Assembly: GCF_020687695.1 (NCBI RefSeq)
Contig: NZ_JAJEWL010000001.1
Location: 486,672-550,671, forward strand
Length of the DNA stretch: 64,000 nt
Direction: 5' to 3'
Source: Pusillimonas sp. MFBS29
GTDB lineage: Bacteria > Pseudomonadota > Gammaproteobacteria > Burkholderiales > Burkholderiaceae_B
Shown: piece after piece, positions 1 through 7,293 of the stretch
Position numbering within the stretch: position 1 is the first letter of the stretch
Layout of the letters: each line of letters begins with the position of its first letter
Notes under the pieces: generated by a model
Database searches by the model: none
What the model was told of the DNA's origin: nothing
Seen by the model: only the letters and a program-made list of their open reading frames with translations
Made by a program: the position numbers and the translations under genes

Positions 1-80
1 CCCAGACGTAATGCAGCGGCGCTGACCCGCTGTGTGCGGGCCACTTCCAGAAAATATCGTAAACCGTTCCAGTCCAGCAT
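1..80 (-). CDS. LysR-family transcriptional regulator, N-terminal fragment (runs off left edge)
   Basis: Read on the minus strand from the ATG at 80-78, the 26 visible codons begin MLDWNGLRYFLEVARTQRVS and continue with an AAALRLG-type stretch. This is the first helix-turn-helix segment typical of LysR regulators of the D-W-x-x-L-R-Y-F-L type. The remaining roughly 270 codons lie outside the window. The gene is divergent from the binding-protein gene at 235, with a 154-bp gap holding a possible operator. LysR proteins often control the divergent neighbour, so it may regulate that transport gene; this is inference. Confidence 0.8.
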   Translation of the reverse strand, partial: MLDWNGLRYFLEVARTQRVSAAALRL

Positions 81-89
81 GATTTCGTT

Positions 90-116
90 GTGCAATTTTT
101 AGCATTGAATGTGCAA
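90..116. promoter_or_regulatory. Candidate LysR operator in divergent intergenic region
   Basis: GTGCAA occurs at 90-95 and again at 111-116, two helical turns apart. TGCAAT (91-96) and ATTGAA (104-109) form an imperfect dyad between them. The spacing suits a LysR-type site just upstream of the partial lysR start at 80. Short matches only; not tested. Confidence 0.25.
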
Positions 117-156
117 ATATTTTGATGGAATTTGTTTTTTTACACAACTACACTGG

Positions 157-182
157 GACAAGGGCGGTTTCCCGCCCTTGTC
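157..182 (+). promoter_or_regulatory. Strong hairpin in the leader of the binding-protein gene
   Basis: GACAAGGGCGG (157-167) pairs perfectly with CCGCCCTTGTC (172-182) across a TTTC loop. It lies 52 nt before the ATG at 235. No U-tract follows in the plus direction, so it is not a standard intrinsic terminator. It could stabilise the mRNA or pause RNA polymerase. Confidence 0.4.
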
Positions 183-234
183 ATGCCAGAAAGGCCTGAC
201 CTACAAAAAATCATAATGACAACGGAGACACAGC

Positions 235-1446
235 ATGCAGAAATTTTCTTTCTCATTGGCCGCAAGCTTGTGCGTGGGGTTGAGCAGCGCCGCGTATGCG
301 GCAGCACCGCCGGTCAAGATAGGCATCCTGACCGACATGTCGGGTACTTACGCCGCGATGGGCGGGCCCGGATCGGTTGCTGCGGCCAAGCTTGCCGTCG
401 AGGACTGTCTGGCGGCGGAATGCAAGGGTATGGATATCGAGGTAGTGTCGGCCGACAACCAGAACAAGGCAGACATCGGTGCGGCCAAGGCGCGTGAGTG
501 GTTTGACCGCGATGGTGTCACGGCAATTGCCGACCTGACCAACTCTGCCGTAGCGTTGGCCGTACAGGGCATTGCCAAGGAAAAGAACAAAGTGGCGCTG
601 TTTTCCGGTCCGGCTACCACAGGGCTGACCAACGACAGCTGTTCGCCCGTGGGCTTTCACTGGATGTTCGACGTGTATTCGCAGTCGATAGGCGGTGTGC
701 GGGCCATGGTGAACAAGGGTGGCAAGTCCTGGTTCTTCATCACTGTTGATTATGCTTTTGGCCATTCCTTGCAGAAGGGCTCTGAAGAAATGGTCAAGAA
801 GCTGGGCGGCACGGTGGCCGGTTCTGTATTGCATCCATTGGGTGTCCCGGATTTTGCGTCTTATTTGCTGCAGGCACAAAGCTCCAAGGCTCAGGTCGTT
901 GCACTGGCCAACAGCGGTGCCGACGTCGTCAATGCCATCAAGCAGGCACGTGAATTCGGTATTGTGGCCGGCGGCCAGCGCCTTGCCTCGTTGCTGATCT
1001 TCCTGTCCGACCTGCGTGCGCTCGGTCTGGAAAACGGTCAGGGCCTGACTTATGTCGATGGCTTTTACTGGGACTTCGACGATAACTCGCGCAAGTGGTC
1101 CGACCGCTTTGCCAAGGCTTTTGACGGCCTGAAGCCGACCATGACGCACGCGGGTGTCTACTCCAGTGTGTTGCACTACCTGAAAGCCGTGGCAGCCGCA
1201 CAATCCACAGACGGCAAGGTCGTTGCCGACAAAATGCGCGAAATTCCCATCGACGATCCGGTCATGCATAATGCTTCGATACGTCCTGATGGTCGCGTGA
1301 TTCACGATATGTATTTGTATGAAGCCAAGAAGCCGTCGGAGTCGACTGGTGACTGGGATTTGTCCAAGCTGGTCGCCACCATTCCTGCCGAAGAAGCGTT
1401 CCAGCCTTTGTCCGAATCCACCTGCCCGTTAGTCAAGAAGAGCTGA
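235..1446 (+). CDS. Branched-chain amino acid-type ABC transporter substrate-binding protein
   Basis: 403-aa periplasmic solute receptor of the LivK/type I periplasmic-binding-protein family. A signal peptide covers about residues 1-22 (MQKFSFSLAASLCVGLSSAAYA, cleavage after AYA). The mature protein opens with VKIGILTDMSGTYAAMGG, the usual ligand-fold start of amide and branched-chain amino acid receptors. GGAG shortly before the ATG supports the start. No permease or ATPase gene is adjacent, so this is an orphan receptor or part of a split locus. The substrate cannot be read from sequence; mmsA downstream (valine/propionate breakdown) makes a branched-chain compound plausible. The divergent lysR is its likely regulator. 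Confidence 0.85.
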   Translation: MQKFSFSLAASLCVGLSSAAYAAAPPVKIGILTDMSGTYAAMGGPGSVAAAKLAVEDCLAAECKGMDIEVVSADNQNKADIGAAKAREWFDRDGVTAIADLTNSAVALAVQGIAKEKNKVALFSGPATTGLTNDSCSPVGFHWMFDVYSQSIGGVRAMVNKGGKSWFFITVDYAFGHSLQKGSEEMVKKLGGTVAGSVLHPLGVPDFASYLLQAQSSKAQVVALANSGADVVNAIKQAREFGIVAGGQRLASLLIFLSDLRALGLENGQGLTYVDGFYWDFDDNSRKWSDRFAKAFDGLKPTMTHAGVYSSVLHYLKAVAAAQSTDGKVVADKMREIPIDDPVMHNASIRPDGRVIHDMYLYEAKKPSESTGDWDLSKLVATIPAEEAFQPLSESTCPLVKKS

Positions 1447-1456
1447 CCGGGGGCGG

Positions 1457-1500
1457 GTCCGGCCTGCGTGGCACATCATGATGTGCCGGCGGGCCGGGCA
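1457..1500 (+). terminator. Stem-loop after the binding-protein gene
   Basis: Built around the perfect palindrome GGCACATCATGATGTGCC (1470-1487), with further imperfect pairing of the flanking GC-rich arms. Only a short AT-rich stretch follows, so termination strength is uncertain. Confidence 0.45.
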
Positions 1501-1547
1501 AGGATTATTTAATTTATATGCATCATGTATGCCAGAAGGAGACCTTA

Positions 1548-3041
1548 ATGAGTGCAGTTCCACGTATTCCACTGCTTATCGGCGGTGAGCTTGTTCAGTC
1601 CAAGACTACTGAATGGCGTGACGTTATCAACCCCGCTACCCAGGAAGTCGTGGCGCAAGTGCCTTTCGCGACGCAGGAAGAGCTGGATCTGGCGGTCTCC
1701 AACGCCAAAGAGGCTTTCAAGACCTGGCGCAACACCAGCCAGGCTGCGCGTACCCGCATCATGCTCAATCTGCAGAAGTTGGTGCGTGACAATACCGCGG
1801 CTATTGCAAAATCCATTTCGCTCGAGCACGGCAAGACGCTGCCCGATGCGGAAGGCGAAGTCGGACGCGGGCTGGAAGTGATTGAACACGCATGCTCGAT
1901 GGCTTCCCTGCAACTGGGCGAGTATGCCGAGAACGCCGCTACCGGTATCGATGTTTATACGCTGATACAGCCGCTGGGTGTCTGCGCTGGCATCACGGCC
2001 TTTAACTTCCCCATCATGCTTCCGTGCTTCATGTTCCCCATGGCAGTCACGGCGGGCAATACTTTTATTCTCAAGCCTTCCGAGCAGGATCCAAGTTCTA
2101 CCCTGATGCTGGCGAAACTGGCTCTGGAGGCCGGTTTGCCACCCGGCGTGCTGAACGTTGTGCATGGCGGGCCCGACACGGCCAATGGCTTGTGCGATCA
2201 CCCCGACATCAAGGCGATTTCCTTTATCGGCTCCACGCATGTGGGTACGGAAATCTACCAGCGCGCCTCCAAGGCAGGCAAGCGTTGCCAGGCCATGATG
2301 GGCGCCAAGAACCATTGCGTGATCCTGCCTGATGCCGATCGCGAAGTGGCGCTTAACCAACTGGTGGGTGCCGCTTTTGGTGCAGCGGGTCAGCGCTGCA
2401 TGGCGACTTCGGTAGCCGTGATGGTGGGCGAAGCGCGTGACTGGCTGCCCGACTTCATCGAGCGTGCAAAGAAGCTCAAGGTGAACGTAGGTTCCGATAC
2501 GCAGGCTGATCTGGGTCCGTTGGTTTCGCCTCGTGCCAAGCAGCGTGTGGAAAGCCTGATTCAGCAAGGCGTGGATGAAGGTGCCGAGCTGCTGCTTGAT
2601 GGCCGCAACCTGACGGTGCCCGGCTACGAGAACGGCAACTTTGTCGGCCCGACGGTGTTCAACGGGGTAACGGCCAACATGACCATTTATCGCGAAGAAG
2701 TCTTTGGGCCGGTGCTGTGCGTGGTGGGTGTCGACACCCTGGAAGAAGCAGTCGAGTTCATCAACAACAACCCCAATGGCAACGGCGTGGCGGTATTTAC
2801 GCAGGATGGCGGGGCTGCGCGTTACTTCCAGCACAATATCGATGTGGGTCAGATCGGCATCAATATTCCCATTCCCGTGCCTGTGGCATGGTTCAGCTTC
2901 ACCGGCTCGCGTGCCTCGAAGCTCGGTGACCTGGGGCCCAACGGCAAGCAGGCCGTGCATTTCTGGACGCAAACCAAAACCATTACCGCACGCTGGTCAG
3001 CGCATGCGGCGGGCGTTAATACGACTATCTCCATGAAGTAA
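1548..3041 (+). CDS. mmsA: Methylmalonate-semialdehyde dehydrogenase (CoA-acylating)
   Basis: 497-aa aldehyde dehydrogenase that oxidises methylmalonate semialdehyde with NAD+ and CoA to propionyl-CoA, a late step of valine catabolism (malonate semialdehyde gives acetyl-CoA). The N-terminus (LIGGELVQSKT, DVINPATQEV) and the catalytic segment FGAAGQRCMAT, with the nucleophilic Cys near residue 284, are characteristic of the MmsA/IolA group. An in-frame ATG at 1518 exists, but AGAAGGAGA just before 1548 and the family N-terminus favour 1548. The other valine-pathway genes (mmsB and acyl-CoA dehydrogenase) are not nearby. The gene ends just before a strong terminator shared with cysB. Confidence 0.93.
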   Translation: MSAVPRIPLLIGGELVQSKTTEWRDVINPATQEVVAQVPFATQEELDLAVSNAKEAFKTWRNTSQAARTRIMLNLQKLVRDNTAAIAKSISLEHGKTLPDAEGEVGRGLEVIEHACSMASLQLGEYAENAATGIDVYTLIQPLGVCAGITAFNFPIMLPCFMFPMAVTAGNTFILKPSEQDPSSTLMLAKLALEAGLPPGVLNVVHGGPDTANGLCDHPDIKAISFIGSTHVGTEIYQRASKAGKRCQAMMGAKNHCVILPDADREVALNQLVGAAFGAAGQRCMATSVAVMVGEARDWLPDFIERAKKLKVNVGSDTQADLGPLVSPRAKQRVESLIQQGVDEGAELLLDGRNLTVPGYENGNFVGPTVFNGVTANMTIYREEVFGPVLCVVGVDTLEEAVEFINNNPNGNGVAVFTQDGGAARYFQHNIDVGQIGINIPIPVPVAWFSFTGSRASKLGDLGPNGKQAVHFWTQTKTITARWSAHAAGVNTTISMK

Positions 3042-3082
3042 GCTTATTACCATAAAGAATATATATTTATTTCTTTATTACC

Positions 3083-3088
3083 TATAAT
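3083..3088 (+). promoter_or_regulatory. Candidate -10 box for the cysB-type gene
   Basis: A perfect TATAAT sits 28 nt before the cysB ATG. No good -35 lies 16-18 bp upstream, where the sequence is AT-only, so an activator may be needed. Transcription from it would begin around 3095, inside the terminator hairpin. Confidence 0.35.
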
Positions 3089-3116
3089 GGCCCTTAATGA
3101 CTAAGGGCCATTTTTT
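3086..3116 (+). terminator. Intrinsic terminator of mmsA, abutting the cysB start codon
   Basis: AATGGCCCTTA (3086-3096) pairs perfectly over 11 bp with TAAGGGCCATT (3102-3112) across an ATGAC loop. Six T's (3111-3116) follow and run directly into the ATG at 3117. The right arm also carries the only Shine-Dalgarno-like stretch (TAAGGG) for cysB. Confidence 0.85.
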
Positions 3117-4070
3117 ATGAATCTGCAGCAATTTCGTTTTGTCCGGGAAACCATACGCCGTAACTTCAACCTGACCGAGGCTGCACGTACCTTGTATACG
3201 TCGCAGCCGGGCGTATCCAAGGCCATTATCGAGTTTGAAGACGAGCTGGGCGTCAAGATCTTCGAGCGGCACGGCAAGCGGATCAAAGGGCTGACCAAGC
3301 CGGGTCAGGTGGTGGCACAGGTCATAGACCGCATCATGCGTGAAGTCGACAACCTGAAGAAGGTCAGTGACGAGTTTGCCCGACGCGATGAAGGCGGCCT
3401 GACCATAGCCTGTACGCACGCGCAGGCCCGCTACATATTGCCCAAGGTCATCCCGGCGTTTCGCGAGCGCTTTCCCAAGGTGCGGCTTTCCCTGGCCGAG
3501 GGCAATCCGCCTCACCTGGCAAGAATGGTCCTGCATGAACAGGCTGATGTTGCCATCGCCACCGAGACGCTGGCCCTGACTCCCGGCCTGGCAGCTTTGC
3601 CGGTGTATTCGTGGGAGCACACCATTGTCGTGCGTCCGGATCATCCTCTGGCACAACTGACTTCAAGCCAGGCCAGGGCGATTACCCTGAAGCAGCTGGC
3701 CGAATATCCCATCGTGACATACGACCATGCATTTTCGGGCCGGGGCACTCTGGATGAAGTCTTTGCCGCGGCCGATGTTACGCCCGATATTGTGCTGGAA
3801 GCCATCGACGCTGACGTCATCAAGACTTATGTGGACGTAGGCCTGGGCATAGGCATTATTGCCGGCATGGCTTTCGACCCGCGTCGCGACCAGGGGCTGG
3901 TCGGCTTGCCGGCGGGTCATCTGTTTGGCACGCATGTGACGCGTGTTGCGGTCAAATCGGGCGTATTCCTGCGCGACTATGTCTATGTGCTGCTCGAGAT
4001 GCTGGCGCCCGAGCTGACCCGCGAAGTTGTACAAGAGGCCATAGAAAAAAATCCCAGACCCGAACTCTGA
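3117..4070 (+). CDS. cysB: CysB-type LysR-family regulator
   Basis: 317-aa LysR regulator. The N-terminal winged helix-turn-helix (MNLQQFRFVRETIRRNFNLT, then EAARTLYTSQPGVSKAI at about residues 22-38) and the FERHGKRIKGLTKPG segment match CysB/Cbl of beta- and gammaproteobacteria. CysB controls sulfate and thiosulfate uptake and cysteine synthesis, with acetylserine as inducer. The effector domain (about residues 90-310) is complete, and the length agrees with CysB (about 310-324). No sulfur-assimilation genes are adjacent. The ATG lies directly after the U-tract of the mmsA terminator, so the mRNA leader is very short if the TATAAT at 3083 is used. Confidence 0.88.
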   Translation: MNLQQFRFVRETIRRNFNLTEAARTLYTSQPGVSKAIIEFEDELGVKIFERHGKRIKGLTKPGQVVAQVIDRIMREVDNLKKVSDEFARRDEGGLTIACTHAQARYILPKVIPAFRERFPKVRLSLAEGNPPHLARMVLHEQADVAIATETLALTPGLAALPVYSWEHTIVVRPDHPLAQLTSSQARAITLKQLAEYPIVTYDHAFSGRGTLDEVFAAADVTPDIVLEAIDADVIKTYVDVGLGIGIIAGMAFDPRRDQGLVGLPAGHLFGTHVTRVAVKSGVFLRDYVYVLLEMLAPELTREVVQEAIEKNPRPEL

Positions 4071-4105
4071 TTCTGCAGAAAAATTCACCTGCCACACAAT
4101 TTAAG

Positions 4106-4134
4106 TTGACATTGATAATAAGAATGATTATCGT
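4106..4134 (+). promoter_or_regulatory. Promoter with embedded Fur box
   Basis: TTGACA (4106-4111) is a perfect -35, and TATCGT (4129-4134) 17 bp later is a usable -10. Between and over them, positions 4114-4132 read GATAATAAGAATGATTATC. This matches the 19-bp Fur consensus at 16 of 19 positions. Fur bound here would block RNA polymerase, so the downstream gene should be iron-repressed. Confidence 0.75.
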
Positions 4135-4161
4135 TATCGAAATAACTTGTGTGGAGCAAAC

Positions 4162-4539
4162 ATGTCTCAGTATGTCAGCGCAGTCGTGGTAGGAGCCGAT
4201 AGGCTGGGCAATATCCCCGAGCTTCTGAAGGGGCACAATATTGCCATTCGTCATCACATCAGCGGCAGGGATCCGTCGCACCAGAAGAAAACCCTGCAAT
4301 TGCCGTCGGGAACCGAGTTATTGATCTTGTTGACCGATTTTCTGGGTCATAACGTCATGAAGACCTTTCGTGCTGCGGCTCAGCGCGCAGGAATAAGGGT
4401 GCTGGCGTGCAGGCGTTCGGTGTGCAGCATGAAGCAGGCGCTGGATCAGTGTGGATACTGTGAGGCCTGCGATAAGTCGGTTGTGTCGGAGAATGCCAGG
4501 CCGTCGCGTGGCGGGCGCCCGGGAGTAAGGGCGGCCTAA
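4162..4539 (+). CDS. DUF2325 domain protein, probably iron/Fur-regulated
   Basis: 125-aa small cytosolic protein of the DUF2325 type: YVSAVVVGADRLGNIPELLK at the N-terminus, a Rossmann-like TELLILLTDFLGHNVMKTFRAAA core and a basic tail. Five cysteines sit in the C-terminal half (CRRSVC, then CGYCEAC), suggesting a metal site; this is inference. An upstream TTG (4147) is open in frame, but GGAG at 4152 points to the ATG at 4162. The gene stands alone behind a strong Fur box and ends in a hairpin shared with the convergent NlpC/P60 gene. Molecular function is unknown. Iron-limited expression and cysteine content suggest a role in metal handling. Confidence 0.75.
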   Translation: MSQYVSAVVVGADRLGNIPELLKGHNIAIRHHISGRDPSHQKKTLQLPSGTELLILLTDFLGHNVMKTFRAAAQRAGIRVLACRRSVCSMKQALDQCGYCEACDKSVVSENARPSRGGRPGVRAA

Positions 4540-4555
4540 AAGGCCCACGCCCTTA
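4526..4555. terminator. Bidirectional hairpin overlapping the stop codons of two convergent genes
   Basis: TAAGGGCG (4526-4533) pairs with CGCCCTTA (4548-4555), and an inner GCCT/AGGC stem closes an AAA loop. The arms hold the last codons of DUF2325 and the stop of the NlpC/P60 gene. Both transcripts would end in the same structure. There is no long U-tract. Confidence 0.6.
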
Positions 4556-5215
4556 GTTGCTGACCGCCTGGTGTGCCATGTTTGCGGCCAGGCGGCGTGC
4601 GCCGTTGTAGCGCTTCTTCCAGTAAGAAATATTCATGCTTTCTATGCGTACCACGCTGCCGGTGCGGGGGGCATGCACGAATTTGTGATCACCCAGATAG
4701 ATACCGACGTGTGAAAAGCGGCTGCCGCGCGTGTTGAAGAACACGAGGTCGCCTTTACGCAGTTCGTCGCGCTTGACCGAGGTGCCCAGCCGTGCGAGTT
4801 CGACTGAACGACGTGGCAGTTTCAGGCCCAGGGATTTTTCGGCCGCGTAGGTAACCAGCCCGCTGCAATCGAAGCCGGTATCGGGCGTTTCACCACCATA
4901 GCGATACTTGATACCCAACACGCTAAGGGCCGTAGAGGCCAATGCTGATGATGATTTCGGGGGATTGCGCCTGGCGTAGCTGAGTTCGCGGTTGGCAAGA
5001 TAGGCGCCAAGTGGATCAGATTGGGTTTGTGCCAAGTAGAGATCACGTTCTGCACGTATGAGCATGCTGCTGTCGGCATGCTGCTTTTGACTTGCCTGGT
5101 TGGTTGCGCAGCCTGCCAGGACCAGGCTGGATAGCAGAACCATGGCTTTGGCGCCGCGCCATAAATTTTGAGAGCTGATGTACGGAGATAGGCGGAATAG
5201 TCGGTGCGGCGGCAT
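4553..5215 (-). CDS. NlpC/P60 family lipoprotein, cell-wall endopeptidase
   Basis: 220-aa lipoprotein peptidase (C40 family), expected in the periplasm anchored to a membrane and cutting peptide cross-links of peptidoglycan. A signal segment ends in the lipobox LVLAGC (Cys36). The NlpC/P60 domain spans about residues 92-210, with catalytic Cys117 in FDCSGL, His169 in FSHVGIYLG and a third residue, His181, in FVHAP. This resembles Spr/MepS and NlpC. An in-frame GTG at 5245 would add 10 residues; the ATG at 5215 is preferred because the signal region is already long. Transcribed toward the convergent DUF2325 gene. Confidence 0.88.
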   Translation of the reverse strand: MPPHRLFRLSPYISSQNLWRGAKAMVLLSSLVLAGCATNQASQKQHADSSMLIRAERDLYLAQTQSDPLGAYLANRELSYARRNPPKSSSALASTALSVLGIKYRYGGETPDTGFDCSGLVTYAAEKSLGLKLPRRSVELARLGTSVKRDELRKGDLVFFNTRGSRFSHVGIYLGDHKFVHAPRTGSVVRIESMNISYWKKRYNGARRLAANMAHQAVSN

Positions 5216-5534
5216 AATATACGGGTTTAGCTTGCGTAAGGTCACCCCGCCGGTTTGTCGATTTAGCTTCAGTTAGTGATGAAATCGATAAATTTAGGCG
5301 AAAAATATAAGCTGAAGGGGGAACTTTACACAAATTTAACGTGAGAACTGCCAAAGTTTAACGAATAGCGATGTAAACGTAAAGAAGTTTTGCCCTCAAA
5401 AGGATGATTTTCGTATGCAGGTATACCCTAGTATTGCCTTTACTAGCAGGGACGCGCAGGCTAGTCTATAGGCCGCGCCGATCTACTGCAGCGGCACTTG
5501 ATGTAACAATTTATCCATTCGCATAGGGAAAAAC
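5216..5534. other. Divergent intergenic region, 319 bp
   Basis: AT-rich gap between two genes reading outward. It must contain both promoters, but I see no clear consensus boxes, no long dyad and no small ORF with a ribosome binding site. Confidence 0.5.
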
Positions 5535-5942
5535 ATGAATACCAAACCCGTACTGAGTCTTGCTGATGTCCAGGCGATATTGTCTGCTGCCCAGAATCAT
5601 GCTGTTACCAATAATTGGGCCGTGACCATTTCGGTGGTTGATGACGGTGGTCATCCGCTGGGCATGCTGCGGCTCGACGGTGCGGCGCCTGTCTCGGCAC
5701 ATATTGCGCCGGCCAAGGCCCAGACGGCGGCCTTGGGGCGGCGTGAATCAAAAAGCTACGAAGACGTCATCAATCAGGGCCGTACTGCCTTTTTGTCGAT
5801 TCATGCATTACCAGGCATGCTGGAAGGGGGCGTACCTGTCGTAGTCGATGGGCAGGTGGTTGGCGCGGTTGGCGTATCGGGTGTGAAATCCTCGGAAGAC
5901 GCCGAAATTGCCCGTGCGGGCATTGCGGCGCTGCAGGCGTGA
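5535..5942 (+). CDS. GlcG/HbpS family protein
   Basis: 135-aa single-domain protein of the GlcG/HbpS (DUF336) family: LSLADVQAILSAAQNHA, VTISVVDDGGHPLGMLRLDG and the glycine-rich C-terminus GGVPVVVDGQVVGAVGVSG. Members include heme-binding HbpS and GlcG of glycolate loci; their biochemical role is mostly unsettled. No secretion signal is visible, so cytoplasmic. The stop codon overlaps the GTG start of the next gene by 4 bp, so the two are translationally coupled and probably act together. Confidence 0.85.
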   Translation: MNTKPVLSLADVQAILSAAQNHAVTNNWAVTISVVDDGGHPLGMLRLDGAAPVSAHIAPAKAQTAALGRRESKSYEDVINQGRTAFLSIHALPGMLEGGVPVVVDGQVVGAVGVSGVKSSEDAEIARAGIAALQA

Positions 5943-7237
5943 ACTCTGCGCTGCCTGCATCGCAGTCTGCGCTGAACCCAGGCGTTGCCAGACGTGAGGT
6001 CTGGGCCTGGGCCATGTACGATTTTGCAAATTCGGGTTTCACCACGGTTGTTCTCACGACGGTATTCAGCGTTTATTTCGTTGGTGTCGTGGCTGAAGGC
6101 AAGACCTGGGGAACCCTGGCTTTCACAGTAGCCTTGTCGCTGTCGTATTTGCTGATCATGCTGACCATGCCTGCCCTGGGTGCCCGTGCCGATGCGCGGG
6201 CCGGCAAGCGCCGGCTGCTGTTCAGCAGCACCATCGGCTGCGTGATCGGAACGGCCATGCTTGCCTTCACGGGGCCGGGCGACATCGCCTGGGGGCTGAT
6301 TGTGATCGCCCTGGCCAATTATTGTTATTGCGTGGGCGAGTCCATCGTTGCGGCCTTTCTGCCGGAAATTGCCCGGCCACACGCATTGGGGCGAGTCTCG
6401 GGCTGGGGCTGGAGCTTCGGCTATTTTGGCGGCATGCTGGCGCTGGGTCTTTCTCTGGTACTGGTATCCTGGGCCAGCGCACAGGGGCAGACCGCAGGCC
6501 AGTACGTGCCTTATGTCATGGTGCTGACAGCGGTTATTTTTGCGCTGGCTGCCATACCGTCCTTCCTGTTCCTGCGTGAACGCACACCTGCTACCCACCA
6601 ACCGGTGCAAGGCATGCTGGCGCGCCTGAGGGCGGCATGGCATGACACGTCCACAAATTTTCCTGATTTTCGTATTTTGCTGATTTGCGGTGCTTGCTAT
6701 CAGGCCGGTATTGCCGTCGTGGTCACGCTGGCGGCGGTTTATGCTACCGAGGCCATGGGTTTCAGCATGGCACAGACCATGATGCTGGTCTTTACCGTAA
6801 ATATTGCGGCGGCGGCGGGCGCTTTCCTGTTTGGTTACGCTCAGGATCGCATGGGTCACAAGCGTGCGCTCACTGTTACGCTGGTGGGCTGGATTGTCAT
6901 GGTCCTGCTGGCCTATAGCGCCGTTCAGGTGTGGGTGTTCTGGCTGGCAGCAACGATTGCCGGCCTGTGCATGGGCACCAGCCAGAGCGCAGGGCGGGCT
7001 ATGGTTGGTGCGCTCGCGCCCGGCAAGCGGCTGGCCGAATTTTATTCGCTCTGGACGTTTGCCATACAGCTTGCCGCAGTGGTGGGGCCCTTGTCCTACG
7101 GACTGGTTACCTGGATAACGGGTGGCAATCATCGGCTGGCGCTATTATGCACAGGTGTGTTTTTCGTGGCCGGCCTGGCCGTCATCAGCCGTCTGGATTT
7201 CGCCCGTGGTATGCGAGCGCGCGAGTTGTCAGCGTGA
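5939..7237 (+). CDS. UMF1/Atg22-like MFS transporter
   Basis: 432-aa major-facilitator permease with about 12 membrane segments. The opening motif WAMYDFANSGFTTVVLTTVF is the signature of the UMF1 family, related to vacuolar Atg22 effluxers of amino acids. GTG start in a GTGA overlap with the upstream GlcG-like gene. The substrate is not deducible; coupling to a GlcG-like protein and the following acetyl-CoA synthetase suggests small organic acids. The central loop (about residues 205-235, basic) separates the two six-helix halves as expected. No truncation is seen. Confidence 0.85.
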   Translation: MNSALPASQSALNPGVARREVWAWAMYDFANSGFTTVVLTTVFSVYFVGVVAEGKTWGTLAFTVALSLSYLLIMLTMPALGARADARAGKRRLLFSSTIGCVIGTAMLAFTGPGDIAWGLIVIALANYCYCVGESIVAAFLPEIARPHALGRVSGWGWSFGYFGGMLALGLSLVLVSWASAQGQTAGQYVPYVMVLTAVIFALAAIPSFLFLRERTPATHQPVQGMLARLRAAWHDTSTNFPDFRILLICGACYQAGIAVVVTLAAVYATEAMGFSMAQTMMLVFTVNIAAAAGAFLFGYAQDRMGHKRALTVTLVGWIVMVLLAYSAVQVWVFWLAATIAGLCMGTSQSAGRAMVGALAPGKRLAEFYSLWTFAIQLAAVVGPLSYGLVTWITGGNHRLALLCTGVFFVAGLAVISRLDFARGMRARELSA

Positions 7238-7293
7238 TGTAAGACTTGTGAGCTACGGTAATTGAATAATTCGACTAAGAAGGAGCCAAAAGA

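Noticed and set aside
1545..2972. Long open frame (475 codons) antisense to mmsA
   Set aside because: The plus-strand frame carries a complete aldehyde dehydrogenase with its catalytic Cys; the antisense frame is a GC-driven shadow.
5801..7132. Open frame of 443 codons antisense to the UMF1 transporter
   Set aside because: Composition is His/Gln/Arg-rich as expected for the reverse of hydrophobic codons; no domain.
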